DNA of 39,185 nt from Terriglobia bacterium (lineage in GTDB: Bacteria > Acidobacteriota > Terriglobia > 20CM-2-55-15). The stretch spans positions 1 to 39,185 of the forward strand of contig DASXLG010000015.1 in assembly GCA_036496425.1 (NCBI GenBank), given 5' to 3'. This document shows, in pieces, positions 23,481 through 32,053 of this stretch. Both the position numbers and the translations under genes were made by a program. The notes beneath the pieces are model-generated. The model had not been told where the DNA came from. It did not search any database and saw only the letters and a list, made by a program, of their open reading frames with translations. Numbering within the stretch: the stretch's first letter is position 1; each line of letters starts with the position of its first letter.

Positions 23481-24865
23481 TTCAAATTTCGCTGCCGGTC
23501 CACCTCTTCGAGGAGCGAACGCGCCTCCGGGGAATCAGGATAGACCCGCATTACGTCGTGAAGTTCGCGCAGCGCGTCACCGAACAGATGTGAATCGAGG
23601 TCGCTCTGGACCACCTCCAGCCATGCGCTCAAACCAAGCCCCTTCCCGCGCAGGGCGAGGCGCCGGTCGTTCCACTGGTCTGCATGGCTGCGGAATGTCG
23701 TCGCGGTCGAAAACCGCTCCAGCTTGGGCAATGGCTGGGTCAGCCAGCGTTCGACGCGCTGCGACAGCCGGCTCGCCTGCGTCACCAGTTTCTGAGACTC
23801 TTCCATCCGGCCCATCTTTTCGTAGGTGCGCCCGAGCAGAAAAAGCGCTTCGCTGTCGCGGCCGCGCAGCTTCAGCGAATCGCTGAGATTCTTTTCCGTC
23901 GCTTCGAAGTCGCCTTTCAGAAAGCTCGCGTAGCCCATATCGAAAAACGAATCGCTATTGAGAGGATCAAGCGCAGCGGCGCGCTTCCAGGTGGACATAG
24001 CCCCGGCCGAATCGCCTTTCTGCGAGAAAGCCGCGCCCAGATTCAGCAACACATCGTATCCCTGCGGCAGCTGCTGGAATGCTGCAATTGCATGTGGATA
24101 ATCGGCGAGATAGAAGTAATTCAAGCCGATCAAGAACTGAACCTGAAGCCGGTCGGGAGTGTTGTCTGGCAGCTTCTGCAGCCATTGATTCGACATCCGG
24201 AACTCCCGCTGCAGGTGATACGCGCGGCCGAGCTGGAAGAGCGCGGCCGCATACTGAGGATAGAGTCGAACGGCGGTCTGGAGCAGCTCGATGCGCTTCT
24301 GTAAGTCCTGATTCAGAATTCCGCGAACGTAATTCTCGAATGCGCTGCGGGGCGTCGGGGGACGCGCCGTGTAGTCGGTTTCGGGAGATGCGGTTCCGGG
24401 CACGATCTTCTTCAAGAGTTGCAGCGACAGGGTCATCGTCAGGGGAATCACATCTTCCAGCCTGCCGTCGACGTGCATGACAGAGGCCGAGCCCTGTTCC
24501 ATATCAACGAGACGCGCCTCGATATGAAATTTCTCCGCTGTGCCGGAAAAGGTGCCCGTAATCGTCTCATCGGCGCCCGCGTCCCAACCGACTTTCAGAG
24601 CCGTTGCGCGGCTGAGGCCCGCCGTTTCCGGAATGCCAAGCTTGTCGTACATCGCGATGCGTTCTTCACGCGAAAAAATGTAGACGCCGGGCTCGGGCTG
24701 GAGACGCTGATTGATGAGTTCGGAGATGCCTTCGCCGATCCAGTCCAGCGTGCGATCATTCGACTGGTTTTCGAAAGGGTAAACCAGGACTGTGCTGGAG
24801 TCCGCGCGCGCTATGCCCGTGGCGCCGAGCACCAGAGCCATATATATGAGGATGCGCCTCAGCAC
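23477..24865 (-). CDS. secreted TPR-repeat protein
   Basis: A 462-residue protein starting at GTG with a signal peptide (MLRRILIYMALVLGATGIARA). Residues about 22-150 resemble the FlgO/TolB-like N-terminal domain (VLVYPFENQSNDRTLDWIGEGISELI). Several tetratricopeptide repeats follow (about 190-360), for example YAAALFQLGRAYHLQREFRM, then DVLLNLGAAFSQKGDSAGAM and SEALFLLGRTYEKMGRMEESQ. The alternative ATG at 24841 would remove the charged n-region. A TATAAT-like sequence lies just upstream at 24872-24877. The stop overlaps the NfeD-type start, so it leads that operon. Role: probably a periplasmic scaffold; partner unknown. Confidence 0.85.
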   Translation of the reverse strand: MLRRILIYMALVLGATGIARADSSTVLVYPFENQSNDRTLDWIGEGISELINQRLQPEPGVYIFSREERIAMYDKLGIPETAGLSRATALKVGWDAGADETITGTFSGTAEKFHIEARLVDMEQGSASVMHVDGRLEDVIPLTMTLSLQLLKKIVPGTASPETDYTARPPTPRSAFENYVRGILNQDLQKRIELLQTAVRLYPQYAAALFQLGRAYHLQREFRMSNQWLQKLPDNTPDRLQVQFLIGLNYFYLADYPHAIAAFQQLPQGYDVLLNLGAAFSQKGDSAGAMSTWKRAAALDPLNSDSFFDMGYASFLKGDFEATEKNLSDSLKLRGRDSEALFLLGRTYEKMGRMEESQKLVTQASRLSQRVERWLTQPLPKLERFSTATTFRSHADQWNDRRLALRGKGLGLSAWLEVVQSDLDSHLFGDALRELHDVMRVYPDSPEARSLLEEVDRQRNLK

Positions 24866-24897
24866 ACACCGATTATACTGGACTTGCCGTCGATCCC

Positions 24898-26049
24898 ATG
24901 CGCATTGCCATTGACATCCGTAAAATCAACGAGTTCGGGGTGGGTACGTACATCTGGAATCTGGTGCGGAATCTGGCCGCAATCGACAGCGGAACCGACT
25001 ACCTTTTGATCGGATCCCACAGAAACTTTCACGAGCTGGGACCCTTGCCGGAAAACTTCCGGCAACTTTACCAGCCGGAAGGCCAGCGGGCCTGGCGCAA
25101 CCATGTCACCATTCCATTTGCCTTGCGGCGTGAGGACGTCGACGTCTTTCATGTACCGCATCACGAGGCGCCGCTTTTCAACTGGCCCAGACTGGTCGTG
25201 ACGGTGCACGACTGCGTTCACCTGCTGTTTCCGCAGGAAGACTCCTCGCGATTTCAGACTTACCGGAGTTACCTGAGGACCAAGAAGGTTGTTGAGGGAG
25301 CCCGGCACGTCTTCGCGGTATCCCGCTCGACGAAGCAGGACCTGCTGAACATCTATAACCTGCCGGAATCGAAGATTTCGGTTGTGCACAACGCGCTCGA
25401 CGAGCGCTTCGCGTTCCATCACACTCCGGAAGAACGGAAGCATGTGCTCGAGAGGTATCAGCTGAAGGACCCGTTTATTCTCTATTCCGGAAAGATCCGG
25501 CCGCACAAGAACCTTCACCGTCTGATCGAGGCGTTCGCTGTTCTGAAGAGCGAACTGGCGGACGACAGCCGGTATCGCAATCTGAAGTTGATCATCATCG
25601 GCGACGAGCTCAGCAAACACCAATATCTGCGGCTGACTGTCGTTCGCAGCGGGGCCCAGCATGATGTGCGGTTTTTCGGATTCGTTCCCTATCCGATTCT
25701 GCGGGTGTTCTACCAATGCGCTTCGCTGTTCGCGTTCCCGTCGCTATACGAAGGCTTCGGGCTGCCGCCGTTGGAAGCGATGGCGAATCGTACCCCGGTG
25801 ATCGCCTCCAACACTTCGTCGCTGCCTGAAGTGCTGGACGACGCCGCCATCCTCATCAACCCTGAAAATGTTTTCGACATCGCCCGGGGAATGAAACTCA
25901 TTCTGCTCGACGACGTTCTCCGCCAGAAGCTGATTCAAAAAGGCATCGACCAGGTCGCGAAATTCTCGTGGAAGCTGGCTGCGCGGAAGGTCGTTGAAAC
26001 GTATCACTCGGCGGCTGAGGGACGGAGGACGGCCGCGGCCGCTATTTAA
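24898..26049 (+). CDS. glycosyltransferase family 4 (GT-B) protein
   Basis: A 383-residue cytoplasmic glycosyltransferase using a nucleotide-sugar donor. The N-terminal half contains [14 protein letters not shown], which binds acceptor. The C-terminal half has the donor-site motif [19 protein letters not shown] and the EX7E motif EGFGLPPLE. The family covers mannosyl-, glucosyl- and rhamnosyltransferases of polysaccharide and lipopolysaccharide synthesis. It is the only gene of its kind in the window, divergent from the TPR gene (32 bp between starts) and ending with an 8-bp overlap onto the convergent hypothetical gene. The acceptor sugar cannot be told. Confidence 0.93.
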   Translation: MRIAIDIRKINEFGVGTYIWNLVRNLAAIDSGTDYLLIGSHRNFHELGPLPENFRQLYQPEGQRAWRNHVTIPFALRREDVDVFHVPHHEAPLFNWPRLVVTVHDCVHLLFPQEDSSRFQTYRSYLRTKKVVEGARHVFAVSRSTKQDLLNIYNLPESKISVVHNALDERFAFHHTPEERKHVLERYQLKDPFILYSGKIRPHKNLHRLIEAFAVLKSELADDSRYRNLKLIIIGDELSKHQYLRLTVVRSGAQHDVRFFGFVPYPILRVFYQCASLFAFPSLYEGFGLPPLEAMANRTPVIASNTSSLPEVLDDAAILINPENVFDIARGMKLILLDDVLRQKLIQKGIDQVAKFSWKLAARKVVETYHSAAEGRRTAAAAI

Positions 26050-26635
26050 GGGGCGTTCCCGCTTCCGCTTCCTCGAACTTGAAGTTGGAAACGTCCGCGA
26101 TACGCGTGCCGGGAGTATCGATACGAGTCGTCGAAGTGCCGCGGGTGATGATCAACATCTGACCGACGATGCTGAGCGACTGCGGGCCCGGACGAATGTC
26201 CAGCGTAATGGTTTTTCGCGACAGCGGTGTCACGTATCGGTCGATCTCGGCGGTACTCGTCTTGTCGATCGCCTCGTCGAATTTCTGGCCCGGCATGATG
26301 GTGTCCACGATTGTAAATACACCTGTGCTGGTGGAGCCGCCGCTCAGCACTTCGACAACGGTCGTTACCTCCGCGGGCAATCCGAAATCATTGGTCATTG
26401 CCACCCGGTGATGGAGATCGAACGAAAACTTTCCACCCTTCTTCGTATAAGGCAGCTTGATCACCACGCCCGCAGTGGACTGGCGTGTGATGACAACGTC
26501 GTAGTAGGGACGGCCCGTGGTCACGCCGTGCCCCATCAGAAGGCTTTCCTTGGCCCGAATGTCGAATGGAATGTCCTTGGCCTGCTGCGCGAACGGAGTC
26601 CACGCAAGCAGCAGCGACATGAGAAACAGGATCAT
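26042..26635 (-). CDS. secreted hypothetical protein
   Basis: A 197-residue protein with a short signal peptide (MILFLMSLLLAWTPFAQQ). The mature part is predicted mainly beta-stranded, with a central TTVVEVLSGGSTSTGVFTIVDTIM stretch and the C-terminal SLSIVGQMLIITRG. No known family motif was recognised. It follows the JAMM metallopeptidase gene by 6 bp and is the last gene of the SDR-JAMM unit. It may be a periplasmic partner or an unrelated passenger. Its stop overlaps the convergent GT4 stop by 8 bp. Confidence 0.65.
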   Translation of the reverse strand: MILFLMSLLLAWTPFAQQAKDIPFDIRAKESLLMGHGVTTGRPYYDVVITRQSTAGVVIKLPYTKKGGKFSFDLHHRVAMTNDFGLPAEVTTVVEVLSGGSTSTGVFTIVDTIMPGQKFDEAIDKTSTAEIDRYVTPLSRKTITLDIRPGPQSLSIVGQMLIITRGTSTTRIDTPGTRIADVSNFKFEEAEAGTPLK

Positions 26636-26641
26636 AGAGAC

Positions 26642-27052
26642 CTAAACTATAACATGAAGTTCGATCTGACGGATTGCGCCACCGGTAATGCGGAAAGCCA
26701 TTGCCTGAGGGTGTTCCGGATCGGCCAGCGAGACAACCACCTGGGCGGCCTCGGGATAATACGCCTGCTCGACGTCCTTGTCCGACAGACCGGCCGGACC
26801 GTGCGGGTGAGAATGATAGATGGCCAGGAGCTGCTCGCCCGAATTCCGCAGTTCGCGAAGGACATGGATCAGCTCGGCTGGATCCATCTCGTATTCTGCC
26901 GAAGAACCGGAAACATTTCTCATCGCGATAAAGCGGCCGGCCACGTCGCGGCCGGCCAGGAGCCCGCAGCCCTCGACGGGATAGGCAACTTTCGCGTGCT
27001 GGATCAGCTGTTCGAGAATGCCGGGGCCTAAGACGAGATCCATTGAAGCCAT
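26642..27052 (-). CDS. M67 (JAMM/MPN+) metallopeptidase
   Basis: A 136-residue zinc-dependent isopeptidase-like protein. The JAMM residues are all present: Glu27 (YPVEGCGLL), His80 and His82 (IYHSHPHG) and Asp93 in the motif ending SDKD. Bacterial members remove ubiquitin-like sulfur carriers (ThiS/MoaD type) or act in cysteine synthesis as Mec-like proteins. No sulfur-carrier or cysM-like gene lies beside it, so its substrate is open. GAAGGTG lies 6 nt before the ATG. It is 12 bp after the SDR stop and 6 bp before the hypothetical gene, so it is in the same operon. Confidence 0.93.
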   Translation of the reverse strand: MASMDLVLGPGILEQLIQHAKVAYPVEGCGLLAGRDVAGRFIAMRNVSGSSAEYEMDPAELIHVLRELRNSGEQLLAIYHSHPHGPAGLSDKDVEQAYYPEAAQVVVSLADPEHPQAMAFRITGGAIRQIELHVIV

Positions 27053-27064
27053 CGTCGCACCTTC

Positions 27065-27901
27065 TTACGTAGCCGCGATTCTCTTCGATTCTTCCCACAG
27101 CCGCCGCGCCGCCTGATCATCCTGAGCTTCCGAAGTCGGCGTCTTTGTCCGGCACCGATAAAAATACTCACCGGTAACGTTGTCCACTTCTTTCGAAGAG
27201 GCAAGAAAGACGATAGTTTCCGCGCCTTTCTCGGGGGAGATGGCAAAATTCTTCGCAACCGAAAAGAGATAACGCAGAGATCCTTTGGTTTCACCGCCAA
27301 ATCGGGTATTCACAAATCCGGGATGCAGAGAGTTGGCTGTAACGCCGGTTCCGGCAAAGTTCCGAGCGAGTTCCCTCGTGAACAGGATGTTGCAGAGTTT
27401 CGAGCGGCGATAGGCGGCCAGTCCCGCGAAGCCGCGGTTGAATTGCAGATCGTCGAAATCGATTTTCACGCCACGGTGCGCTTCCGAAGAGGTGTTAATC
27501 ACGCGCGCAGGGGCGGAGGCAATCAAACGCTCACGCAGCGCCTCCGTAAGGACAAAGTAGGACATATGATTCGTCGCGAATGTCAGTTCCAGGTCTTCGT
27601 CCGTCACTTCGCGCTTCCCGAACAGAGCGCCGGCGTTATTGATCAGGACATCGATACGCGGTTCCGCGGCCGCAATTTCAGCAGCGGCTCTTTTCGTGGC
27701 GGAAACTCTGGATAAGTCCGCGTAATAAACGCTGTGGCGGACACCGGGAGCGATCCGGCGAAACCGGGCGAGCGCCGCCTCACCGCGCTCGCGGCTGCGG
27801 GCAATGGCGACAATACGGGCTCCCATGGCGGCGAGTTTGTCTGCTGCGATTCCGCCGATGCCGGAGGTGGCACCGGTTATGACGATGATCTTTCCCTGCA
27901 C
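27065..27901 (-). CDS. short-chain dehydrogenase/reductase (SDR)
   Basis: A 278-residue NAD(P)-dependent oxidoreductase. The cofactor motif TGATSGIG is at 9-16, the NNAG motif in LINNAGALFG, the catalytic Ser in NTSSEAH and Tyr-x3-Lys in AYRRSKLCN. The sequence resembles retinol-dehydrogenase / WWOX-type SDRs. The start is taken as GTG 27901, 9 bp after the cyclase stop, with AGGGG upstream. The open frame continues further upstream, but that portion is arginine-rich nonsense over the cyclase gene. Substrate unknown. Confidence 0.9.
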   Translation of the reverse strand: MQGKIIVITGATSGIGGIAADKLAAMGARIVAIARSRERGEAALARFRRIAPGVRHSVYYADLSRVSATKRAAAEIAAAEPRIDVLINNAGALFGKREVTDEDLELTFATNHMSYFVLTEALRERLIASAPARVINTSSEAHRGVKIDFDDLQFNRGFAGLAAYRRSKLCNILFTRELARNFAGTGVTANSLHPGFVNTRFGGETKGSLRYLFSVAKNFAISPEKGAETIVFLASSKEVDNVTGEYFYRCRTKTPTSEAQDDQAARRLWEESKRIAAT

Positions 27902-27909
27902 GGAAACCC

Positions 27910-28932
27910 CTACGGCCGGCTCAGTGTATAAACAGTGACCGTTTCTTTGATTCCGCGAATCGGCACGTGCCGCTCGGAATGGAATTTCAGGCGCGAATCG
28001 CCGGCAACACCTTCGCGGACGGCTTTGGAAACCACGACGGACATCGCCTGGGCCTGGCCGCACAATCGCGCCGCAAGGTTGACTGCGCTTCCGATCGCCG
28101 AGTAGTCGAGATGCTCGGGCGAACCGATATTTCCGATCACGGCGCGGCCCGCATGAATACCGATCCCGAAACCGTGCGTCTGCACGGTCACACCGATATC
28201 TCTCAAACGCGCACTCTCGAGAATTCGCAGGGCGCACAGACAGCTTTGAACAACCATGTCCGGCCCTTCGAAAATTGCCATGACGCCATCGCCGCCGAAT
28301 TTATCGACGTATCCGCCGAATTCATGAATGATCTGAACCTGATCGGCCAGCAGCTCGCTCACCAGCGCGAACAAGCGCGTGGGCTCCATGTCTTCCGCGA
28401 ACGCCGTAAAGCCGCGCATATCCGTGAAACAAATCGCAAGATCCTGTTCCTGCGGCGGCGGCAGCGTGCCTGTTGCCGCCGCGTTCTCGACGACATCGAG
28501 CGTGCGCCGGGAAACATATCGCTTGAGGACGCTGCGGAGCCACTCGAGACGCTGGGAATATTCCGAGCGCTGCAAATGCGACTTCAGCCGCGCGCGAACA
28601 GCCGCCGCGCTGCTGGGTTTGGCGATGAAATCGTCACCGCCGGCCGAAAAAGCCTTGTCGATGGTGTCGTCGGTATCGCTGCCGGTTAGAAAAATGATGG
28701 GAGTGCTGCGGTGCCGTTCGATCTGGCGGATCGCGCGGCACAGGGTGATCCCGCTCATTCCCGGCATCTCGACATCTAGGATAAAAGCGGCTGGTTGCAG
28801 AGCCTGAGTGACAGCGAGCGCCTGCTCACCGGATTCCGCCTGGATGACGTCGTACCCTTCTCCTTCCAAAATCGCGTGCAGGAAGTTTCGGACGCTCGGG
28901 TCGTCATCGGCAATGAGGATTGTACGCTTCAT
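27910..28932 (-). CDS. response regulator fused to a class III adenylate cyclase
   Basis: A 340-residue protein. The receiver domain has Asp53 as phosphoacceptor (ILDVEMPGMSG), DDD near 10 and a conserved Lys105. A short linker leads to a class III cyclase catalytic domain. Metal-binding aspartates are predicted at 171 (CFTDMRGFT) and 215 (KFGGDGV), and the transition-state residues Asn285 and Arg289 are present. Lys211 and Asp276 (LDYSAIGSAVN) fit the adenine-selecting pair, so it should make cAMP rather than cGMP. The start at ATG 28932 is preferred over a TTG at 28950; no clear ribosome site is visible for either. It follows ftsZ by 51 bp in the same direction. The cognate kinase is not evident. 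Confidence 0.9.
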   Translation of the reverse strand: MKRTILIADDDPSVRNFLHAILEGEGYDVIQAESGEQALAVTQALQPAAFILDVEMPGMSGITLCRAIRQIERHRSTPIIFLTGSDTDDTIDKAFSAGGDDFIAKPSSAAAVRARLKSHLQRSEYSQRLEWLRSVLKRYVSRRTLDVVENAAATGTLPPPQEQDLAICFTDMRGFTAFAEDMEPTRLFALVSELLADQVQIIHEFGGYVDKFGGDGVMAIFEGPDMVVQSCLCALRILESARLRDIGVTVQTHGFGIGIHAGRAVIGNIGSPEHLDYSAIGSAVNLAARLCGQAQAMSVVVSKAVREGVAGDSRLKFHSERHVPIRGIKETVTVYTLSRP

Positions 28933-28937
28933 TGTTA

Positions 28938-28953
28938 GGATTGCCGGCAATCC
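28938..28953. promoter_or_regulatory. 16-bp perfect palindrome at cyclase gene leader
   Basis: GGATTGCCGGCAATCC, without a central gap, lies 5 bp upstream of the ATG of the REC-cyclase gene and after the ftsZ stop. It may be an operator or a short hairpin; there is no T run, so it is not a standard terminator. Confidence 0.35.
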
Positions 28954-28983
28954 GGGCTTTTGCCGAATCGCCGACAGCCTAGT

Positions 28984-30081
28984 CTACTTCTGTGCCCGCC
29001 GAAGGAAGGCAGGAATTTCGAGGTCCGGACCGGAAATGGACGGTTTGCTGTTCATTATCGAGGCAGCGGGTCCGGCGGCGACAGTCTCAGTTCGTCTCTC
29101 GAAGCCGGTGGCGATGACCGTAATCTTCACTTCATCTTTCATTCGATCATCGAGGACCGCGCCGAAGATGATATTGGCCTCGGGATCGGCGGCGTCATGG
29201 ATGATGCTTGAAGCTTCACTGACTTCATGCAGCAGAAGGTCGTGGCCGCCCGTAATGTTGATCAGCACGCCACGCGCGCCCTGAATGGAGCCGTCTTCGA
29301 GCAGCCGGCTGGAGATGGCTTTCTTTGCCGCTTCGACGGCGCGATTGTCGCCTGTCGCGTTTCCTGTGCCCATCAGCGCCATTCCCATGCCGGACATGAC
29401 GGTTTTGACGTCCGCAAAGTCGAGGTTGATGAGACCGGGCACGATGATCAGATCCGAAATACCCTGGACGGCCTGGCGCAGGATATCGTCGGCGATCCGG
29501 AATGCGTCGAACAGGCTGGTGCCGCGTTCCAGCGTCGCCAGCAGGCGTTCGTTGGGAATGGTGATAACGGTATCGACGCAGTCCTTCAAGTCGGTCAGGC
29601 CGCGTTCCGACTGCAAGAGGCGCTTCTTCCCTTCGAAGGCAAACGGCTTCGTGACGACGGCCACCGTCAATGCGCCCAGTTCCGCTGCCAGACTGGCGAC
29701 GATCGGCGCGGCCCCTGTGCCGGTGCCGCCGCCGAGGCCGGTGGTGACGAAGACCATGTCCGCGCCTTCGAGCGCCTCGATCACTTTATCCGTATCTTCG
29801 AGAGCCGCCTGGCGGCCAACATCGGGGTTCGCGCCGGCGCCCAGACCCTTCGTCAATTTCGCGCCGATCTGAAGCTTCACCGGCGCTTTCGATTGCTTCA
29901 GCGCCTGGACATCGGTATTGGCAACGAGGAAATCCACTCCATCCAGACCCGCGTCGATCATCCTGTTGACGGCGTTCGAACCGCCTCCGCCGACGCCGAC
30001 CACCTTGATCGTTGCGCCAAGGCGCACGCCTTCATCGAACAGGAATTTGATGGAAGTATCCACTGGCACATTTACCGTCAT
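28984..30081 (-). CDS. ftsZ: cell division protein FtsZ
   Basis: A 365-residue tubulin-like GTPase that assembles the cytokinetic ring. It shows the [13 protein letters not shown] start of the nucleotide site (29-41), the tubulin signature [10 protein letters not shown] (117-126), the T7-loop NLDFADVK and a conserved C-terminal peptide [11 protein letters not shown] that binds FtsA and other partners. The ATG overlaps the ftsA stop (ATGA) and is preceded by AGGAG. It is the last of the dcw genes; a REC-cyclase gene follows 51 bp later. Confidence 0.98.
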   Translation of the reverse strand: MTVNVPVDTSIKFLFDEGVRLGATIKVVGVGGGGSNAVNRMIDAGLDGVDFLVANTDVQALKQSKAPVKLQIGAKLTKGLGAGANPDVGRQAALEDTDKVIEALEGADMVFVTTGLGGGTGTGAAPIVASLAAELGALTVAVVTKPFAFEGKKRLLQSERGLTDLKDCVDTVITIPNERLLATLERGTSLFDAFRIADDILRQAVQGISDLIIVPGLINLDFADVKTVMSGMGMALMGTGNATGDNRAVEAAKKAISSRLLEDGSIQGARGVLINITGGHDLLLHEVSEASSIIHDAADPEANIIFGAVLDDRMKDEVKITVIATGFERRTETVAAGPAASIMNSKPSISGPDLEIPAFLRRAQK

Positions 30082-31310
30082 AAAAAGCTCCTGAATTTCG
30101 CTAGAAATTTTTTAAAACCTGAATTGGAGTTCTCGTGAAAATCGTGCGTCTTTCGCCGCCGGTTGCCGTACAGTACCAGGCCTGTGACGGTAGCGAATTC
30201 CGGGCCCATCAGCTGCGGCAGCTTTTCCAGCAGCGATTCGGAAAACCCGGAGCAGGTTCCGATGCGGACGGGCAGGTCGAGGATGTCTTCGGCCAGTTCA
30301 ACCAAGCCGCGCAACATCGCGCCGCCACCGACGATCACAACGCCGGCGCCGGCCATGCGTTCATAGCCCGAATTGCGGATTTCATTGCGGACGAGGTGCG
30401 CGATCTCTTCTGCACGCGGCTGGATGATGTCGCTCAATACCGTCTGGGCGATGGCGCGGGGCTGGCGGGTGCCCATTCCGGAAACCTCAAATACTTCGTC
30501 CGTCTGCGCCATCGACGATAATGCGCAGCCCTGTTCGCGCTTCAGCCGCTCCGCTTCGGGAATCGAGGTGCGCAGCCCGACGGCAATGTCGTTGGTGAAG
30601 AGCTCGCCGCCAAGCGGCACCACGACACTGTGCCTTACCGCACCACGGTGATAAATGGCAAGATTCGTTTTGCCGCCGCCGATATCGACCAGCACGCAAC
30701 CCAATTCCTTTTCGTCTTCGCTGAGAATGGCTTCACCGACGGCAATGGGTTCGAGAACCGTATCGCCGACCAGAAGGCCGCTCCGATTGACGGCAGTGAT
30801 GATGTTCTGGGCCGCGGTGGTGGAACTCGTGACGATGTGGACATTGACCTCAAGCCGCGTGCCGATCATACCCAGCGGATCACCGATGCCGGTCTGGTCG
30901 TCGACGGTGAATTCCTGCGGCAGGATGTGAATGATCTCGCGGTCCGGCGAGAGGGCAACCGCCCGCGCCGTCTCGATCACCCGGCGGACATCGTCGCTGT
31001 TGATCTCGCGAGATCGCGTCGGAATCGAAGTGACACCGCGGCTGTTGAAACTTTTGACGTGGGGACCGGCGAGGCCCGCATATACCGTTTCGACTTCGCA
31101 GCTTGCCATCGCCTCGGCCTCACCAACACTCTTCTTGATCGATTCGACAGCCGCTTCGAGATTGACGACAGCGCCCTTCTTGAGGCCTTTCGACTCGGAC
31201 ACGCCGATGCCGATCGGCGCCATGCCCGATTCACGCGCCTCCGCGATCAACGTGCAGACCTTCGTCGACCCGATGTCGAGACCTACAATGTATTTTTCTT
31301 TACGCCCCAT
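30078..31310 (-). CDS. ftsA: cell division protein FtsA
   Basis: A 410-residue actin-like ATPase that tethers FtsZ to the membrane. The ATP-binding GLDIGSTK motif is at 10-17; [16 protein letters not shown] and [13 protein letters not shown] are later actin-fold phosphate and adenosine motifs. The C-terminus ends in an amphipathic helix ([12 protein letters not shown]), the usual membrane-targeting sequence. The gene start overlaps the end of ftsQ by 28 bp and its stop overlaps ftsZ, so the ftsQ-ftsA-ftsZ unit is tightly coupled. Confidence 0.97.
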   Translation of the reverse strand: MGRKEKYIVGLDIGSTKVCTLIAEARESGMAPIGIGVSESKGLKKGAVVNLEAAVESIKKSVGEAEAMASCEVETVYAGLAGPHVKSFNSRGVTSIPTRSREINSDDVRRVIETARAVALSPDREIIHILPQEFTVDDQTGIGDPLGMIGTRLEVNVHIVTSSTTAAQNIITAVNRSGLLVGDTVLEPIAVGEAILSEDEKELGCVLVDIGGGKTNLAIYHRGAVRHSVVVPLGGELFTNDIAVGLRTSIPEAERLKREQGCALSSMAQTDEVFEVSGMGTRQPRAIAQTVLSDIIQPRAEEIAHLVRNEIRNSGYERMAGAGVVIVGGGAMLRGLVELAEDILDLPVRIGTCSGFSESLLEKLPQLMGPEFATVTGLVLYGNRRRKTHDFHENSNSGFKKFLAKFRSFL

Positions 31311-32053
31311 ACAATCTTTTCGCCGGAATCGTCATCCTTCATCTTGACGATGACTTGATTCTTGAATCGCAGGTCAACGCGGACAGCCTGTGGATATTGC
31401 TGCTGAATCTGCGGCTTGAGCTGCAGGTATTTGATCCAGCGGATTCGAAAATCCATGGTGCCCAGATTCACAAGCAGCGGATCGCTCGCCGAAACGACCG
31501 TCACGTCCTGCGCATCCGAGATGTGCACCTCCGAAAGCGCCGGCTGCCCAAGGTCTTCGACAACGCGGCGGTAGACATCGACTTTTCCGGCGTTCCCCTT
31601 CGGATCGTCGATCCGTAGTCCGTCGAGAATCGGGAAGCTGGTTCCGCCGACTGGATCGGGTTCGAGGATCTTGGCATCGCTATCGAACTGATACACCTCG
31701 CCGTTAATTCGCGCCAGGCCGATCGGTTCACGTTCGACGATTTTGATGATGATTTTGTCCGGCAGAACCCGCTCGACCATCGCGTAGCGAACCCAGGGAA
31801 GCTGTTCGACGCGGTCCCGGATTTTGTCGAGCTTCACACGAAAAACGTTCGTCCCTGTTTCAAAACCTGCTTTCGCAAGCACCTGATTCTCTTCGACGCG
31901 TTTCAAACCGGAGACGGACAATTTTCGAACTTCGAATCGCGAATCCGTCGTCAGATAGACGATCGCCGAATATGCAGCCCACCCGGCCGGAATCAGACAA
32001 ATCGCGAAAAGCAGCGATGCGGCGACAACCAGTGCTTTACCCTTAAGTTTCAT
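31283..32053 (-). CDS. ftsQ: cell division protein FtsQ (DivIB)
   Basis: A 256-residue bitopic membrane protein. One transmembrane helix is at about 7-32 (LVVAASLLFAICLIPAGW). A POTRA domain follows (about 38-108, FEVRKLSVSGLKRVEENQVL and PWVRYAMVERVLPDKIIIKI), then the beta domain. FtsQ recruits FtsL, FtsB and FtsI to the divisome. The start at 32053 overlaps the murC stop (ATGA); the much longer open frame upstream runs over murC and is not used. In many bacteria murB and ddl lie between murC and ftsQ; here neither is present. Confidence 0.94.
   Translation of the reverse strand: MKLKGKALVVAASLLFAICLIPAGWAAYSAIVYLTTDSRFEVRKLSVSGLKRVEENQVLAKAGFETGTNVFRVKLDKIRDRVEQLPWVRYAMVERVLPDKIIIKIVEREPIGLARINGEVYQFDSDAKILEPDPVGGTSFPILDGLRIDDPKGNAGKVDVYRRVVEDLGQPALSEVHISDAQDVTVVSASDPLLVNLGTMDFRIRWIKYLQLKPQIQQQYPQAVRVDLRFKNQVIVKMKDDDSGEKIVWGVKKNTL

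Noticed and set aside
27902-28237. N-terminal extension of the SDR into the cyclase gene
   Set aside because: The extension is an arginine-rich shadow of the cyclase reading frame; the SDR Rossmann fold begins right at the GTG at 27901.
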